Part shown: positions 45,629 through 53,946 of the stretch, piece by piece
Numbering within the stretch: the stretch's first letter is position 1
How the letters are laid out: the number at the start of each line of letters is the position of its first letter
Assembly: GCA_041690035.1 (NCBI GenBank)
Contig: JBDNFC010000009.1
Location: 1-64,000 of the forward strand
Direction of reading: 5' to 3'
DNA: 64,000 nt
Source of the DNA: CALSPH01 sp041690035
GTDB taxonomy: Bacteria > Bacteroidota > Bacteroidia > NS11-12g > UBA955
The notes under the pieces: generated by a model
Database searches by the model: none
Seen by the model: only the letters and a program-made list of their open reading frames with translations
What the model was told of the DNA's origin: nothing
Made by a program: the position numbers and the translations under genes

Positions 45629-46711
45629 ATGGACTTTAAAGATTTAATCAAACAACTTGGTGAAAGAGTAACAAAACTTAAAGACCAAATCCACACAGAA
45701 GAAGCAACAAAGAATGCTTTTATTATGCCTTTTTTACAAGCATTAGGGTATGACGTTTTTAATCCGACCGAAGTTGTTCCCGAGTTTATTTCAGACATCG
45801 GACTTAAAAAAGGTGAGAAAATAGATTATGCGATTTTTAAAGATGATCACCCAACTATTTTGGTTGAGTGTAAACATTGGAAAGAAAATTTAAGTATTCA
45901 CGATGGCCAGTTATTAAGATACTTCCACGTTTCTAAAGCAAAATTTGGACTATTAACCAACGGTATAACATATCGTTTTTATTCTGACTTGGTTGACGCA
46001 AATAAAATGGATGAAAAACCATTTTTAGAATTCAATATCGCAGAAATTAAAGACAATCAAATTGAAGAGCTTAAAAAATTCCACAAAACTGTTTTTGATG
46101 CAGAAAGTATTGCAAACACTGCAAGTGAATTAAAATACACCAATGAACTTAAACATTTGTTGCAGCAAGAATTAATAAATCCAAGCCCTGACTTTGTTAA
46201 ATACTTCGCAAGACAAGTTTATCCAAGTATAGTAACAGCGAAAGTTTTGGAGCAGTTTACTAATTTGACAAAAAAATCAATTCAGCAACATATTAGCGAG
46301 CTTATAACTGAAAGACTAAAGACAGCATTAACAAAAGAAGACGAGGCAACGAAACAACAAGAAGCGATTCAAGCAGAAGAACAAGCTAAATTAGAAGAAG
46401 TAAAAGTGATTACAACTCCTGAAGAACTTGAAGCCTTTATGATAGTTAAAACAATTCTTAGACAAAAAATTAGCGCTACAAGAATAACATATCGTGACGC
46501 ACAATCATACTTTGCAATCTTACTTGACGACAATAACCGAAAGACAATTTGCAGACTTTATTTAAGTGGAGCAAAAAAGTTTTTCGTAACACTTGACGAC
46601 CAAAAGAAAGAAGTAAAAAATGAAATTAATTCAATAGACGACATCTTTAAACATTCAGAAACACTTTTCAAAATCGTTGACAACTACGATAAATCGATAA
46701 ATATGAACTAA
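45629..46711 (+). CDS. Orphan restriction-type nuclease with HsdR N-terminal domain
   Basis: 360 residues. PD-(D/E)xK nuclease core about 30-120: Glu of TEEATKNAF near 25, then KIDYAIFKDDHPTILVECKHW with Asp about 70 and Glu-x-Lys about 83-85. This is the HsdR N-terminal type I fold. A helical linker rich in Glu, Gln and Ala (about 225-262) separates it from a C-terminal domain with EAFMIVKTILRQKI and RKTICRLYLSGAKKFFV, a pattern seen in predicted type I restriction endonuclease orphans. No methylase or specificity subunit is adjacent. 34 bases after the secreted nuclease. Confidence 0.82.
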   Translation: MDFKDLIKQLGERVTKLKDQIHTEEATKNAFIMPFLQALGYDVFNPTEVVPEFISDIGLKKGEKIDYAIFKDDHPTILVECKHWKENLSIHDGQLLRYFHVSKAKFGLLTNGITYRFYSDLVDANKMDEKPFLEFNIAEIKDNQIEELKKFHKTVFDAESIANTASELKYTNELKHLLQQELINPSPDFVKYFARQVYPSIVTAKVLEQFTNLTKKSIQQHISELITERLKTALTKEDEATKQQEAIQAEEQAKLEEVKVITTPEELEAFMIVKTILRQKISATRITYRDAQSYFAILLDDNNRKTICRLYLSGAKKFFVTLDDQKKEVKNEINSIDDIFKHSETLFKIVDNYDKSINMN

Positions 46712-46808
46712 CTGATCAAGATTTAAATAGTTTACACATTTTATGGGATTGTGCCATTTTTAAATTTACGTTGGTCAGAATGCTATAACTACTGCCTTCA
46801 GGCCAACT

Positions 46809-47228
46809 TCACTTTTCAAGTTTTTGACTTCCTACTTGAAATTGTTTGGGGTCAATAATTGGTAAGATTGCTGCATGTAAAAATGTTCCTTTAAAAGTGG
46901 AAAACATTACACCTCATGTAGTCGAAATAGAAATCATGTTGAGGGTTTCAATCAAACGTTGAGGAATATCAAGTTTTCCATTTTCTTCAATTTTAATTAT
47001 TTCATCAAAATTGACAATTTCAAATATACAACTTACAGACAATGCACCTAAGACAATTGAGTGATCATCATTTTTTATTTCAATGTGGACAATAGCAAAA
47101 ACAAGTTTGTTAGAAGCATCAGCTTTGCATTCAATGCTAATATTGAAGTTAAAAGTTGTGACTAAAGTCTTGGGTTCTGCTGTTAATTGCAACGACCCAT
47201 TTAATAGTTCGATTGATCTAAAATACAA
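46809..47228 (-). pseudogene. Small SecB-like or related gene, broken by an in-frame TGA
   Basis: 104 codons end at TGA 46916-46914, yet the same frame continues for 34 codons to TGA 46809 with GVMFSTFKGTFLHAAILPII, which fits the hydrophobic C-terminal end expected after ISISTT. Joined, it gives a 138-residue compact beta-rich protein. Homologues I recall have Arg at the stop. There is also no ATG in frame (the first usable codon is TTG 47228, preceded closely by TAG), so the 5' end may be lost. A SecB-like chaperone fold is a tentative idea from pattern only. Confidence 0.5.
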
Positions 47229-47252
47229 ACTTGACTATTAAAAAAGCACAAA

Positions 47253-47275
47253 CCCCATAACAGGCATAGCTATTG
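47253..47275 (-). repeat. Short element related to the 44188-44452 spacer
   Basis: On the minus strand it reads CAATAGCTATGCCTGTTATG then GGG. It shares CAATAGCTAT with 44275-44284 and has a GTTATG core like GTTATC at 44439-44444. The broken gene at 47228 starts 24 bases downstream on the same strand, mirroring the spacing between the left element and the nuclease gene. Confidence 0.45.
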
Positions 47276-47314
47276 CACACCCATCTCCAAAATCACAAAA
47301 GCTCAATTTTAAGT

Positions 47315-47345
47315 CAAAAAACGGCTTCATTAGAGGCGTTTTTTG
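47315..47345. terminator. Hairpin resembling an intrinsic terminator
   Basis: Perfect 9-bp stem CAAAAAACG / CGTTTTTTG with a 13-base loop; the T-run forms part of the stem. No gene ends directly before it on either strand, so it may be a remnant of the terminator of the genes that flanked this spot before the accessory DNA arrived. Confidence 0.4.
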
Positions 47346-47539
47346 AAATATCATTAGGTTACCTTATTTAGACATTAAATGGCTTGCATAAAACTGGTTT
47401 AAATTGCCAAATACTGTTAAAAAAAAATCATCAACACAGTTTAAAAACTCACCGCATTTGCAAATCTTTATCTTTCCTAAAATCATCAATTATGTAATTT
47501 ATAAACCTAATTATGTAACTTTTGGGTAACTTATTGATT

Positions 47540-47547
47540 CATCTTTG
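47540..47547 (+). promoter_or_regulatory. Possible -7 element of the BON gene
   Basis: CATCTTTG (one mismatch to TAnnTTTG) followed by CA; TTTTG lies at 47520-47524. It favours ATG 47592 over an in-frame GTG at 47550. Confidence 0.35.
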
Positions 47548-47591
47548 CAGTGCAATTAGGATTTTCTTGTTGTATAAAAAATGATAAATTC

Positions 47592-48245
47592 ATGAAAACA
47601 AACGCAGAATTACAAAAAGACGTGCAGGATGCCATAAGATGGGAGCCTGCTATGCATGCTGCAGAGATTGGTGTTACAGCAAAAGATGGGGTTGTTACTT
47701 TATCGGGTACCGTAGACTCATATTCCAAAAAAATTAATGCAGAACTCGCGACAAAAAATGTTACTGGTGTGAGGGCTGTGGCAGAAAATATTTCTATCGA
47801 TTATGGATTCACTACAAAAAAGAATGATACAGAAATTGCCCAAGACGTACTAAATGCTTGGAAACATAATTGGGAAGTGCCAGACAATCAAATTAAAGTG
47901 AAAGTAGAAGACGGCTGGGTGAAACTAGAGGGTGAGGTAAATTGGAAATATCAAGATGAGGCAGCCAAGGATGCCATAAAAAATCTTTCTGGAGTAAAAG
48001 GAGTTCTAAATTTGATTACTGTTAAATCTCCAGCAATCAATGCAGTAGAAAAGAAAGATTTGGAGTATGCATTGAAACGAAATTGGTCTATTAACGCCAA
48101 TGATGTAAAAATAGAAGTTAATCAAAATAAGGTTAAACTTACAGGATTGGTTCACTCAATGTATCAAAAAGATGAAGCGGGTCGTTTGGCGTGGAACACA
48201 CCTGGCGTATCTTCAGTTGAAAATGAATTGGCAGTAATTTATTAA
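47592..48245 (+). CDS. Protein with three BON domains
   Basis: 217 residues from ATG 47592. Three consecutive BON repeats: about 4-68, 77-143 and 151-217. Each has the pattern of a short helix, then V-x-D-G-x-V-x-L-x-G-x-V/N, then a G-V-x-x-V-x-N-x-I/L ending: VTAKDGVVTLSGTV, VKVEDGWVKLEGEV and IEVNQNKVKLTGLV. BON domains bind phospholipid membranes; stress-induced BON proteins such as OsmY are periplasmic, but no signal peptide is visible here, so cytoplasmic or peripheral membrane location is possible. A terminator follows at 48256. Confidence 0.88.
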   Translation: MKTNAELQKDVQDAIRWEPAMHAAEIGVTAKDGVVTLSGTVDSYSKKINAELATKNVTGVRAVAENISIDYGFTTKKNDTEIAQDVLNAWKHNWEVPDNQIKVKVEDGWVKLEGEVNWKYQDEAAKDAIKNLSGVKGVLNLITVKSPAINAVEKKDLEYALKRNWSINANDVKIEVNQNKVKLTGLVHSMYQKDEAGRLAWNTPGVSSVENELAVIY

Positions 48246-48255
48246 TTTTGAAAAA

Positions 48256-48306
48256 ACGAATAAAGTCAATTTAAAGATTAATTAAATAGGCTTTATTTGT
48301 TTTTTT
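48256..48306 (+). terminator. Probable terminator after the BON gene
   Basis: Stem ACGAATAAAG (48256-48265) with CTTTATTTGT (48291-48300), ten pairs including one G-U, 25-base loop, then a T-run to 48306. Confidence 0.5.
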
Positions 48307-48372
48307 ATGTTGCAGTCAATTCTAAAGATTAAAAAATAATATTCATAACGAAATCATCAAAAAACAAAGAAA

Positions 48373-49023
48373 ATGAAATCAAAAAAAATATTTGCCAAAC
48401 TTTGCCTCTTAGCAGCTATTGTTTTGAGCAGCTGCAGCATTCACAAAAATACATACTCCAACTTTGATGAAAGTGTAGATTTTACTAAATACAAAACGTA
48501 TGCATGGCTAAACTCTAATAAATCAACCCCCTATTTTAATGATGTTATCGAGAATAATGCTAAAAGTTATGTTGATCAGGAATTTAAAAATAGAGGCTAT
48601 TTAGTTGACACCTTTAAACCTGATGTTTTACTTGAGCTGGTTTTGGAAAGTGAAATGAAAAAAAATGCTACTCAGAACTACAACCCTTATAACTATTCAA
48701 ATTTTACTTATTTTAATTCTCCTTATAATAGCCAATACAATAATAATTTTTATTATGGCAATCCCTATTTCAACCATTATCCTAATTATAATTATGGCAC
48801 TCCTTATTCTTATTACCCAGGTTACACTATTACAACCAATCAATATACTAAGAGTACCATCACCCTAAATGTAATTGAAATGGTTTCAAATAAACTTGTT
48901 TGGACAGGCTCTGCAGAAAAGGATATTTATGACCCCTCATGTCTTAAAAAGGAAATCCACCCTGCTGTAATTAATATTTTGAAGCTATATCCTACCAAAC
49001 CTATTAAAAAAACTAAAAACTAA
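48373..49023 (+). CDS. DUF4136-type lipoprotein with Asn/Tyr-rich insert
   Basis: 216 residues. Lipoprotein signal with lipobox LSSC (IFAKLCLLAAIVLSSC). The domain opens with VDFTKYKTYAWL (about 37-48) and IIENNAKSYVDQEFKNRGY-like helix, then KPDVLLELVLESE, as in DUF4136 envelope proteins. Residues about 100-155 are an Asn/Tyr/Pro-rich low-complexity stretch (NPYNYSNFTYFNSPYNSQY), replacing the usual glycine-rich linker. Followed two bases later by the superoxide dismutase gene, so the two are probably one transcript. Outer-membrane or periplasmic lipoprotein; function unknown. Confidence 0.85.
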   Translation: MKSKKIFAKLCLLAAIVLSSCSIHKNTYSNFDESVDFTKYKTYAWLNSNKSTPYFNDVIENNAKSYVDQEFKNRGYLVDTFKPDVLLELVLESEMKKNATQNYNPYNYSNFTYFNSPYNSQYNNNFYYGNPYFNHYPNYNYGTPYSYYPGYTITTNQYTKSTITLNVIEMVSNKLVWTGSAEKDIYDPSCLKKEIHPAVINILKLYPTKPIKKTKN

Positions 49024-49025
49024 AA

Positions 49026-49574
49026 ATGAAAAATTATATATTTATGCTACCATTAGCATTATTATTCAGCGGATGCTCAAATACTATTGATCCAAAAATA
49101 TTTGAGGACAACAACAGCGATACTTTAATTGCAGTTGCTAATATAATGGCAAAAAACAAGAGCAATGTTAATGGAACAATTACTTTTACAGAAATTGATG
49201 GCAAGGTTAAAATGACTGTCGATATATCAGGTTTAACCCCTGGAGACCACGGTATTCATATACATGCTATCGGAGATTGTGTTGCAGCAGATGGCAGCTC
49301 CGCAGGAGGACATTGGAATCCAACAAACGTAGGCCATGGCAAGTGGGGTATTGCCCCTTTTCACAAGGGTGATATTGGCAATATATTGGCGGATTCAAAT
49401 GGTATAGGGAAGCTAATTTTAGAAACCGATTTATGGTGTATCAACTGTGATGATGAAACTAAAAATATTATAGGAAAGGCTATCATTATTCATGAAGGTG
49501 TAGATGATTACTCTTCTCAACCTGCTGGTGCTGCTGGTGATAGAATCGGTTGTGGAAAAATCATGCTTGAATAA
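49026..49574 (+). CDS. sodC: Cu-Zn superoxide dismutase, lipoprotein form
   Basis: 182 residues. Lipoprotein signal with lipobox LFSGC. Metal ligands follow the family order: HIH in GIHIHAIGDC, GGHWNP, VGHGKWG, HKGDIGN, and HEGVDD near the C-terminus. Two Cys (GDC and IGC) form the conserved disulfide. Removes superoxide outside the cytoplasm. Placed 2 bases after the DUF4136 lipoprotein, so translation is coupled. Confidence 0.95.
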   Translation: MKNYIFMLPLALLFSGCSNTIDPKIFEDNNSDTLIAVANIMAKNKSNVNGTITFTEIDGKVKMTVDISGLTPGDHGIHIHAIGDCVAADGSSAGGHWNPTNVGHGKWGIAPFHKGDIGNILADSNGIGKLILETDLWCINCDDETKNIIGKAIIIHEGVDDYSSQPAGAAGDRIGCGKIMLE

Positions 49575-50048
49575 AAATTATAATTACAATTTCTTTTTTT
49601 TGGCAAATATTACATTCATGGTGCATATAGGCATAAAAAGTAATTAAAATTAAACAGCCTTTTAAAAGAAATATAACAGAATTTGAAAATTAGAGAATCA
49701 TCAAAAAATTAGGTTTGAAAAACCATTTGAATTCCGTGAATCAGCATCCAAAAAAACCAAAAAAAGTTATTTATTATATCATTTTTGTAGCGGTGGCTGC
49801 AATAGCTATTTTTCATTCTAGTTCTTTTTAATAATACCAAGCAATGGCTTAGGTGCTATTGATTCTAATTTTTTAAATTCTTGTCCTTAACTAGCTTAAG
49901 TCTTTTTTCAAAAAAAAAAGCATTAAGGAAGTAGGAATAGTGCAACGAATTAACAAAAATATGTAACACTTAGCCTATTAAAACACTCATCTTTGCTAAA
50001 TAATAATTCAATAGTATAGCAGCAAAAATATGCGTTAACCTAAAAAAT
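49575..50048. other. 474-base intergenic region
   Basis: AT-rich with a short candidate peptide (49736-49831). A CATCTTTG, one mismatch to TAnnTTTG, at 49988-49995 may be the -7 element of the bactofilin-like gene, 53 bases before its ATG. Nothing else found. Confidence 0.6.
49736..49831 (+). CDS. Candidate small membrane peptide, 31 residues
   Basis: GTG 49736 to TAA 49829-49831. A basic stretch (HPKKPKKV) is followed by one hydrophobic helix (IYYIIFVAVAAIAIF) and a polar tail, the layout of small single-pass peptides. There is no ATG; TTG 49715 is in frame upstream. Low confidence. Confidence 0.3.
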   Translation: MNQHPKKPKKVIYYIIFVAVAAIAIFHSSSF

Positions 50049-51224
50049 ATGAAAAAAATATTTAGTATAGTTCTTCTTATAATGATGGCTGCAAACACAT
50101 TTGCATTTCGCCTAACTTCTGGTAAGAATATTGTAATTTCTCAACCAATTTTTGAAGATTTGTATATCTCAGGTGGTACAATTACCATAAATGCCCCTAT
50201 ATATGGTGATTTGATTTGTGTAGGTGGCACAATTATTATCAATGACACTGTGATGAATGATATATTGATTGTTGGTGGCAAAGTTACTTTCAATGGTTTT
50301 GTAGGCGATGATATTCGCTGTGCCGGAGGAGAATTAGTTTTACAAAAAAATATTGTTGGCGACCTTATCATAACTGGAGGAAAAATAACCATAAACACAG
50401 ACGTTGTCATAAATGAATTGCTTGCAAGTGGTAGCGAAATTACACTTAATGGAAGAGTAAAAAACAACTTAAAAGTGGCAGCAGGAAATTTAATATTTAA
50501 TGGCATTGCAGAAAAAGATATTGATATTCGTGGTGGAAAGTTAACATTGAATGGAATGGTCAAGGGCTCTTCGATCATTGCAGGGAATAAAATTATTATT
50601 GGCAAAAATGCCTCGTTCAATAACAATGTCAGTTATTGGAATAAAAAAGGTTATATTGATTTTAAAAGTTCCATAAAATCTGGCAATGCAATATTTGACC
50701 CTGCATTAAAAATGCGAGAAGGCCGTTGGTATTTTCTTGGGGCCGTATTTTTATATGTTTGTATGGCTTTACTTTTTATTGGTGTTATACAATATTTATT
50801 TAGCCAAATCATGAAAAAAGCTGGCAATACAATTTTAAATAAAAGCTTAAAATCGTTTGGGTATGGGTTAATGTTTTTTATTGCTGTTCCAATTATATCA
50901 GCTGCTGCTTTTATCACAATAATTGGCGCACCTTTTGGTTTGTTTTTGCTATTTAATTACATTATTTTAGCCATACTAGCCTCTATCATAAGTTCTGTAG
51001 TTATTTCTAACTGGATAAACAATCGCTTTTATTTTAACTGGAAATACTGGAAATTAGTATTTGCCGCCATAGGAATTTTTATAGTGTTAAGTGCTTTTTC
51101 TTTAACTCCGTTTTTGGGAGGGTTTACAATGCTAATTTTAGTTTTTATTTCTTTTGGAGCAATACTGTTAAACATTAATTGGAAGCGAAAAAAGAATTTA
51201 GTAACAAATGTTTCACGCCATTAA
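50049..51224 (+). CDS. Signal-peptide bactofilin-like protein with C-terminal membrane helices
   Basis: 391 residues. Signal peptide about 1-20. Residues about 25-200 repeat a pattern of short strands (ITINAPIYGDLICVGG, KVTFNGFVGDDIRCAGG, EITLNGRVKNNLKVAAG), the right-handed beta-helix repeat of bactofilin-type polymer-forming proteins. Then four membrane helices: about 228-250, 276-298, 300-325 and 335-375. Classical bactofilins are cytoplasmic and lack both signal and membrane parts, so here the beta-helix probably lies outside the inner membrane. May scaffold envelope components. A -7-like CATCTTTG lies upstream. Confidence 0.82.
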   Translation: MKKIFSIVLLIMMAANTFAFRLTSGKNIVISQPIFEDLYISGGTITINAPIYGDLICVGGTIIINDTVMNDILIVGGKVTFNGFVGDDIRCAGGELVLQKNIVGDLIITGGKITINTDVVINELLASGSEITLNGRVKNNLKVAAGNLIFNGIAEKDIDIRGGKLTLNGMVKGSSIIAGNKIIIGKNASFNNNVSYWNKKGYIDFKSSIKSGNAIFDPALKMREGRWYFLGAVFLYVCMALLFIGVIQYLFSQIMKKAGNTILNKSLKSFGYGLMFFIAVPIISAAAFITIIGAPFGLFLLFNYIILAILASIISSVVISNWINNRFYFNWKYWKLVFAAIGIFIVLSAFSLTPFLGGFTMLILVFISFGAILLNINWKRKKNLVTNVSRH

Positions 51225-51238
51225 ATAATAAAATTTAT

Positions 51239-51442
51239 ATGTTTAAAAACCCGAATATCCGTTTGCAAAAAAGCCATCAAATAAAGCTTAATAAACAATG
51301 GCATCTTATAAACCCGATGCCAAATAAACCAACATTAGATCAACGAATAACTTGGCATTTAGAACATGCTACAAATTGTTCTTGCATAAAATTACCTAAA
51401 AAACTCAAATTTGCCACAGGCAGGATGTTACAAAGCCGTTAG
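51239..51442 (+). CDS. Small soluble protein, 67 residues
   Basis: ATG 51239 to TAG 51440-51442. Starts MFKNPNIRLQKSHQIKLNKQ; contains WHLINPMP and WHLEHATNCSCIKLPKKL, a W-H-L-x-H plus C-x-C arrangement that could bind metal. Basic throughout. It fits neatly between the bactofilin-like and nitroreductase-like genes with 14- and 28-base gaps, typical of an operon member. Family name not known to me. Confidence 0.6.
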   Translation: MFKNPNIRLQKSHQIKLNKQWHLINPMPNKPTLDQRITWHLEHATNCSCIKLPKKLKFATGRMLQSR

Positions 51443-51470
51443 AAAAAAAAATATACGCTTTAAATTAAAA

Positions 51471-52193
51471 ATGAACTTTGAAGAAACAGTAATTTACCGA
51501 AGATCTATTAGACAATACATGGTTATTCCAATTGATTCAGAAAAGGTAAAGCATTGCTTAGAATTAGCGTCATTAGCGCCCAACAGTTCCAATATGCAAC
51601 TGTGGGAGTTTTATCATATTACCGATTCTGAAATTTTGAAAACCATCTCTGTTGCTTGCTTAAATCAGCAAGCTGCGAGTACCGCCCAACAAATAGTTGT
51701 TTTTGTAACCAGGCAAGATTTGTATCTAAAAAGAGTAAAAAAAATGATGGCGTTGGAAGCCCAAAATATACTTAAAAACAGTCCAGAAATGAAACAAGAG
51801 AAAAGAATCAAACAACAGAAATTATATTATGGAATGTTGATGCCGTTTTTATACTCCCGTTTTTTAGGCATTTTAGGTGGTGTTAGAAAATTAATGGTAA
51901 TTATAATCGGACTTTTTAGACCAATTATCTACCAAGTATCTGAATGCGACATGAGGGTAGTTGTTCATAAATCCTGCGCTTTGGCAGCACAAACCTTTAT
52001 GCTGGCAATGGCTAGTAAAAAGTATGACACCTGCCCGATGGAAGGTTTTGACAGTACAAAAATAAAACATATTTTGGATTTGCCTTTTGGATCAGAAATA
52101 AATATGATTATTTCTTGCGGCATTAGGAAACAAGAAGGAGTTTGGGGCGATAGAATGAGAATACCTTTTAACGAAATTTATAAAAAAATTTGA
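51471..52193 (+). CDS. Nitroreductase-family protein
   Basis: 240 residues from ATG 51471; a longer frame from 51411 overlaps the small gene before it and has no family match. YRRSIRQYM near 8-16 is the FMN-binding start of the nitroreductase fold, and LELASLAPNSSNMQLWEFY (about 31-49) is the usual second segment. The middle (about 100-170) is an insertion with a hydrophobic stretch GVRKLMVIIIGLF that could lie on the membrane. Reduces nitro compounds or quinones with NAD(P)H; the exact substrate is unknown. Confidence 0.82.
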   Translation: MNFEETVIYRRSIRQYMVIPIDSEKVKHCLELASLAPNSSNMQLWEFYHITDSEILKTISVACLNQQAASTAQQIVVFVTRQDLYLKRVKKMMALEAQNILKNSPEMKQEKRIKQQKLYYGMLMPFLYSRFLGILGGVRKLMVIIIGLFRPIIYQVSECDMRVVVHKSCALAAQTFMLAMASKKYDTCPMEGFDSTKIKHILDLPFGSEINMIISCGIRKQEGVWGDRMRIPFNEIYKKI

Positions 52194-52430
52194 ATCACAA
52201 AAATAGAAATGAGCAGTTCTTTTACTTTAATTCTTTGATTGCATGTGCCTTGATAAAATTGAAGAAGCTTAAGATGTTTTGAGATTAAAAGCAATACTTA
52301 TAATACAAAAAACCATGAAAATATATTTGAAAGGCCAAGCAACTATTCACCTAAAATTTTGTTTATCAAATATAGAAAAAAAATACGCTTAATAATGAAA
52401 TTAAATAGAACAATACTATTAATCAAGAAA

Positions 52431-53846
52431 ATGAATTTAACCTCAATCTTTAATCTAAAAACCAAACAATGTTTTGGAGTTTTGCTATCAGTGCTATCAT
52501 TTTGTTCAAATAGCGCATTTTCTCAGTCACCTGCATTATTTGAAGACAAGGTGTTAATTAACAATATTGCCACTCCATGGGGCTTTACATTTATTAATAG
52601 CAATGAGGTGCTATTTACTGAAAAGCAAGGAAAAGTTTACCGATTTGTTATTTCAACCGATTCTCTTACTGAGATAACTGGTATACCAGCGATTTCGCAA
52701 AATGGCCAAGGAGGATTATTAGATATTGCCCTACATCCTGATTTTAGCAGCAACAATTTTGTTTACCTTACCTATGCAGTTTCAGCAACAGGCGGGCAAA
52801 CAACAGCCTTGGGCAGAGGAAGGCTAGTTGGCAATCAGCTCCAAAATTTTACAGAATTATTCAGGGCATTGCCTGTTCGCAATTCTGGACAACACTTTGG
52901 AAGTCGCATAGTTTTCGATAGAAATAAGTTTCTCTATATGTCGGTTGGCGATCGCGGTGTGCCAGACAGTGCACAAAAATTGAATAACCATTTTGGCAAA
53001 GTATTGCGATTTAATGATGATGGAACTGTGCCGACAAGCAATCCATTGGTTGGAAATATCAATGCAAAACCCGAGATTTTCTGTTGGGGAAATCGAAATA
53101 TTCAAGGCATTGCAATGAATCCTGCAACAGGCGAAATATACGCTCACGAACATGGTCCTAGAGGAGGTGACGAACTTAATTTGATAAAGCCAAATACCAA
53201 TTATGGTTGGCCTGCTGTAACTTTTGGCATCGATTATAATGGCAGTATCATTTCTAGTGATACTACGCTACCAGGAATGGAACTCCCGCTAACTTATTGG
53301 GTGCCATCTATTGCTCCTAGTGGAATGACTTTTATACAAAATGGTCAACCAAATAATGAAGCAGATATATTAATTGGTGCATTAGCGGGCACTCATATTC
53401 ATTGGCTAAAAATGAAAGACAATAAAAAGGTATCTTCAACAAGAAGCATGAATGGATATGCGCGTTTTCGCGATGTAAGACAAGCCCCTGACGGCAAAAT
53501 TTATGCAATGACAGAAACTCCGAATAGATTTGTGTTATTGCGCTCTAATGTTTCTGTTTTTACTTCTTCAATAGAAAATGCAATGACATCAACTGAAAAG
53601 GATAATTTATATCCAAATCCCAATGCTGGAGATTGCAAATTGTCATTTTTTGTGCCAAAAAGCCAACTTGTTTCAGTGCGCATTTTTAACTCAAATGGTA
53701 CTTTTATAAAAGAATCAATAGCTAACACATATTCTGCCGGTTCACATACAGTATCATTAAATTCTGAGAATTTACCACAAGGAATTTATTCCATAGAAAT
53801 CAATAAAGGTGGCTCAAAAACCTTTTTGAAATGGGTAAAAATGTAA
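52431..53846 (+). CDS. Secreted PQQ-dependent sugar dehydrogenase-like protein with type IX sorting domain
   Basis: 471 residues from ATG 52431, which gives the best signal peptide (GVLLSVLSFCSNSAFSQ); ATG 52395 is an alternative. Six-bladed glucose/sorbosone dehydrogenase propeller about 45-370: PWGFTFINSN, GGLLDIALHPDF, SGQHFGSRIVFD, YMSVGDRG, CWGNRNIQGI, AHEHGPRGGDELN and NYGWPAVTFG. These supply His and Arg residues for PQQ and substrate. Residues about 385-471 hold the YPNPNAG start and GIYSIEI-type strands of a type A sorting domain, so it is exported by the SprA system. Oxidises aldose sugars, by family. Confidence 0.88.
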   Translation: MNLTSIFNLKTKQCFGVLLSVLSFCSNSAFSQSPALFEDKVLINNIATPWGFTFINSNEVLFTEKQGKVYRFVISTDSLTEITGIPAISQNGQGGLLDIALHPDFSSNNFVYLTYAVSATGGQTTALGRGRLVGNQLQNFTELFRALPVRNSGQHFGSRIVFDRNKFLYMSVGDRGVPDSAQKLNNHFGKVLRFNDDGTVPTSNPLVGNINAKPEIFCWGNRNIQGIAMNPATGEIYAHEHGPRGGDELNLIKPNTNYGWPAVTFGIDYNGSIISSDTTLPGMELPLTYWVPSIAPSGMTFIQNGQPNNEADILIGALAGTHIHWLKMKDNKKVSSTRSMNGYARFRDVRQAPDGKIYAMTETPNRFVLLRSNVSVFTSSIENAMTSTEKDNLYPNPNAGDCKLSFFVPKSQLVSVRIFNSNGTFIKESIANTYSAGSHTVSLNSENLPQGIYSIEINKGGSKTFLKWVKM

Positions 53847-53946
53847 TCGCATATTGAAAAAAAATAGTTGGCTGCAAAAAACTCCTCTTAAGCTTTGTAC
53901 TTATATGACAGCGCCCTATTTTAATATCGCTGAAATCATTTAAAAG

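Larger units (their letters stand above)
47229..47591. other. 363-base region between the accessory stretch and the BON gene
   Basis: Contains the short cassette-like element (47253-47275), a hairpin (47315-47345), a possible -7 element (47540-47547) and otherwise plain AT-rich DNA. No gene is supported. Confidence 0.6.

Noticed and set aside
22142..47228. Reassigned stop codon explaining the broken genes
   Set aside because: One gene is broken by TAA and another by TGA, both codons end other genes normally, and prfB relies on TGA as a stop.
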